Source: Acidobacteriota bacterium (GTDB lineage Bacteria > Acidobacteriota > Terriglobia > Terriglobales > Acidobacteriaceae). Taken from it: a stretch of 7,479 bases of DNA. The position numbers and the translations under genes are program-made. The notes beneath the pieces were generated by a model. That model searched no databases, had not been told where the DNA came from, and saw nothing but the letters and a program-made list of their open reading frames with translations. Location: NCBI GenBank assembly GCA_021781255.1, contig JAJXXG010000797.1:1-7479 (forward strand), in the 5' to 3' direction. This document shows, piece after piece, positions 6,712 through 7,479 of this stretch (its first letter is position 1; each line of letters opens with the position of its first letter).

Positions 6712-6840
6712 GGCGTATCTCCCTTCAGCGTCTGCACCTGCCTGTGCCGACAACGGCGGGCAAGGCTTGACGCCTGCTTCTCTCCCGATTCAGTCTTTGC
6801 AGGGATCGCGCCGGGCATGACTCCGCGACAGGACAGCCTG
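6712..6840 (-). promoter_or_regulatory. Riboswitch expression platform / crcB leader
   Basis: These 129 bases link the aptamer to crcB. GGAGUCAU (6824-6817) can pair over 8 bases with AUGACUCC (6851-6844), which includes the 3' strand of P1 (native helix only 5 pairs). GCUGUCC (6837-6831) repeats the 5' strand of the P3 helix and can pair with its 3' strand (6860-6854). Two further local hairpins are GCAGGC/GCCTTGC (6777-6761 region) and GCCG/CGGC (about 6757-6746). There is no GC-rich stem followed by a run of T, so control of translation start, or Rho-dependent control, seems more likely than an intrinsic terminator. The pairings are seen in sequence; their role is inferred. Confidence 0.5.
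6718..6725 (-). promoter_or_regulatory. Ribosome-binding site that sets the crcB start at TTG 6711
   Basis: AAGGGAGA on the minus strand, six bases (TACGCC) before TTG at 6711. The spacer and start (ACGCCTTGC, 6716-6708) can pair with GCAGGCGT (6777-6770) in the leader with one bulged base, so this site may be opened or closed by RNA folding. Confidence 0.75.
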
Positions 6841-6906
6841 CCAGGAGTCATCAGCTGTCCGGTTGCAGAGGGGGGACAGCGGTTAAAGGGGAACTCCATC
6901 CCCGTC
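6841..6906 (-). ncRNA. Fluoride riboswitch (crcB motif) aptamer
   Basis: The minus strand carries the full fluoride aptamer pattern. GGGG (6903-6900) is followed by AUG, and the G-rich strand pairs with CCCC (6891-6888), the pseudoknot. GGAGU (6897-6893) pairs with ACUCC (6848-6844), the closing helix P1. The joining bases UUUAACC lead to GCUGUCC (6880-6874), which pairs with GGACAGC (6860-6854) over a 13-base loop. The conserved UGAUG follows (6853-6849) and leads into P1. This order and spacing match the known class, which binds fluoride through a magnesium cluster and raises expression of fluoride-resistance genes. It starts at the predicted transcription start and ends about 130 bases before the crcB start codon. 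No search was run; the match was made by eye, but every helix is present. Confidence 0.92.
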
Positions 6907-6912
6907 AAGACG

Positions 6913-6942
6913 ATTACATCGCGAGGGTGCGGGGCGTGTCAA
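6913..6942 (-). promoter_or_regulatory. Sigma-70-type promoter of the fluoride operon
   Basis: A perfect -35 box TTGACA (6942-6937) and a -10 box TGTAAT (6918-6913; five of six consensus positions) are separated by 18 bases. Transcription would start near 6906-6905, exactly where the fluoride aptamer begins, leaving almost no RNA before it. That coincidence supports both calls. Confidence 0.75.
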
Positions 6943-6951
6943 TAAGCGGCC

Positions 6952-6980
6952 AGGGCGCGGCGTGCGCCCGGCAGCGCCCT
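6952..6980. repeat. GC-rich inverted repeat upstream of the fluoride operon promoter
   Basis: AGGGCGC (6952-6958) and GCGCCCT (6974-6980) form a 7-bp stem over a 15-base loop. An alternative inner stem uses GGGCGC (6953-6958) and GCGCCC (6964-6969) over a 5-base loop. On the plus strand it is followed by TTGTTGTG, so it could stop transcription entering from the left, or it could bind a regulator next to the -35 box. Neither role is shown. Confidence 0.35.
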
Positions 6981-7275
6981 TTGTTGTGCGAGGCAAAACA
7001 ATGGCAAAATCTACTTCAGAAAAATGTGCAAGCTTTCTGTTGGATAGAAAAATCTTGGAGGGGGCCTCTGCGGATACGGACCGGTGCCATGCTGAGACTC
7101 TGGGTTTGGACATCGCGGGGAGCTCGGTCCGGGCACTGGACGGCTCGAGTTGGGGCGAGGATTGCGGCATGGTTCTATTGTGCGCGTTTCACGGGAATTG
7201 GACTGCAAAAGGGCATGGGGAAAATTGCGAGTGGAATCATCGAGTTAGAAAAAAGTTTGGCGAGAGGGGGTTGAC

Positions 7276-7311
7276 GGCAGTTTCCAACTGCCAGCTACCA
7301 GGCTCCAGCTT
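7276..7311. repeat. Degenerate 7-base tandem repeat with a hairpin at its left end
   Basis: Four units in a row: CCAACTG (7284-7290), CCAGCTA (7291-7297), CCAGGCT (7298-7304) and CCAGCTT (7305-7311), consensus about CCAGCTN. The left end also forms a hairpin, GGCAGTT (7276-7282) with AACTGCC (7286-7292) over TCC. Short heptamer arrays of this kind occur between genes in several bacterial groups. No function is evident. Confidence 0.55.
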
Positions 7312-7340
7312 TTCGGTGGCGGGGATGGGTTTGTGGATTT

Positions 7341-7399
7341 CCAGGTCTCAGAAGCGAGACCCTTCGACTTCGCTCAGGGCAGGCTCTGGGGCACCCGGC
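7341..7399. repeat. Hairpin repeat unit interrupted by a second repeat
   Basis: GGTCTC (7344-7349) pairs with GAGACC (7356-7361). The left arm is preceded by CCA (7341-7343), but the matching TGG is found only at 7387-7389. The 25 bases in between (7362-7386) consist of a CTTCGACTTCGCTCAGGG-type element, which I recall as a very common dispersed intergenic sequence in several bacterial groups. Removing them restores a 9-bp stem running straight into GGGGCACCC. The unit therefore looks like one repeat inserted into another. Confidence 0.5.
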
Positions 7400-7474
7400 A
7401 TGAATCCATCGTCATGCGGGAGTGAGTTGATCCCTACTCATGCTCAAAAGACGCGCATGAATGGGGCACCCGGC
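7387..7474 (+). repeat. Direct repeat TGGGGCACCCGGC, two copies, with associated hairpins
   Basis: TGGGGCACCCGGC occurs at 7387-7399 and 7462-7474, 75 bases apart. Between them lie two hairpins: CCGGCATGA (7395-7403) with TCATGCGGG (7412-7420), 8 of 9 pairs; and CCTACTCATGC (7433-7443) with GCATGAATGG (7455-7464), 9 pairs with one bulge and one mismatch. Each copy of the direct repeat follows a hairpin, so the repeating unit seems to be hairpin plus GGGGCACCC. Such elements are probably mobile or slippage-born intergenic repeats; the type is inferred. Confidence 0.55.
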
Positions 7475-7479
7475 CACTT

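Larger units (their letters stand above)
6981..7479. other. Gene-poor right end with an open frame running off the window
   Basis: No recognisable gene. One plus-strand frame is open from ATG 7001 (MAKSTSEKCASFLLDRK...) to the right edge, 159 codons without a stop, with GAGG seven bases before the ATG. The start looks good, but the protein is like nothing I know, is rich in Cys, Ser and Gly, and its second half is translated from the intergenic repeats at 7276-7479 (for example DPSTSLRAG, a peptide I associate with spurious reading of a common repeat). I therefore do not annotate it as a gene; a decayed gene whose early part is real (7001 to about 7270) remains possible. Confidence 0.35.

Noticed and set aside
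6712..6753. ATG 6753 as the crcB start (14 extra residues)
   Set aside because: The extra residues are polar (MSAQAGADAEGRYA), the ribosome-binding site AAGGGAGA would lie inside the gene, and the TTG at 6711 gives the normal 125-residue length.
6883..7170. Minus-strand frame of 95 codons across the fluoride operon promoter
   Set aside because: It runs over the promoter and into the aptamer; the translation is Pro/Arg/Ser-rich without family features.
7276..7474. CRISPR array
   Set aside because: The repeats are 7 and 13 bases long and the units differ; there are no repeats of about 28-37 bases with regular spacers.

Overview
The window reads like a chromosomal segment of an acidobacterium (Acidobacteriota, probably Terriglobia/Acidobacteriaceae). 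This is inferred from how the protein families look (a fused multiheme cytochrome c/cytochrome b protein, a DUF6526 protein, a DUF4105-like secreted protein, a secreted sialate O-acetylesterase) and from the intergenic repeats at the right end. No search was possible, so the taxonomy is provisional.

Layout. (1) Bases 1-222 hold the end, or all, of a small tail-anchored membrane protein. (2) Bases 430-1772 (+) are the ruins of a membrane-bound multiheme cytochrome. Its signal peptide, a few CxxCH heme sites and a complete cytochrome b-like membrane part are recognisable, but spread over two reading frames, with two single-base losses, one Cys-to-Arg change in a heme site and what looks like a large internal deletion. 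(3) Bases 1814-3311 (-) hold two overlapping genes: a secreted papain-fold-like protein followed by a DUF6526 membrane protein. A compound hairpin lies where they converge with the cytochrome remnant. (4) Bases 3668-5176 (+) encode a secreted sialate O-acetylesterase-type carbohydrate esterase with a TTG start.

(5) The best-defined unit is a fluoride-response operon on the minus strand, 6942 down to 5160. It has a near-consensus sigma-70 promoter, a fluoride (crcB-motif) riboswitch starting at the predicted transcription start, a CrcB/FluC fluoride channel with a TTG start, a tandem DUF190 (PII-like) fusion protein, and a second, single-domain DUF190 protein. Fluoride would be sensed by the leader RNA and exported by the channel. 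The three DUF190 domains are candidate accessory or regulatory partners with no established function. The leader between aptamer and start codon contains strands able to pair with the aptamer and with the start region, which suggests a translational or antitermination-type expression platform.

(6) Bases 6943-7479 have no convincing gene. They hold a GC-rich hairpin, an open frame that runs off the window, a degenerate 7-base tandem repeat, and a cluster of hairpins linked to a repeated GGGGCACCCGGC motif, one of which seems to be interrupted by another common intergenic repeat.

The nearest thing here to an undescribed system is the fluoride riboswitch operon with three DUF190 domains; the riboswitch and channel are known classes, while the role of the DUF190 proteins is open.
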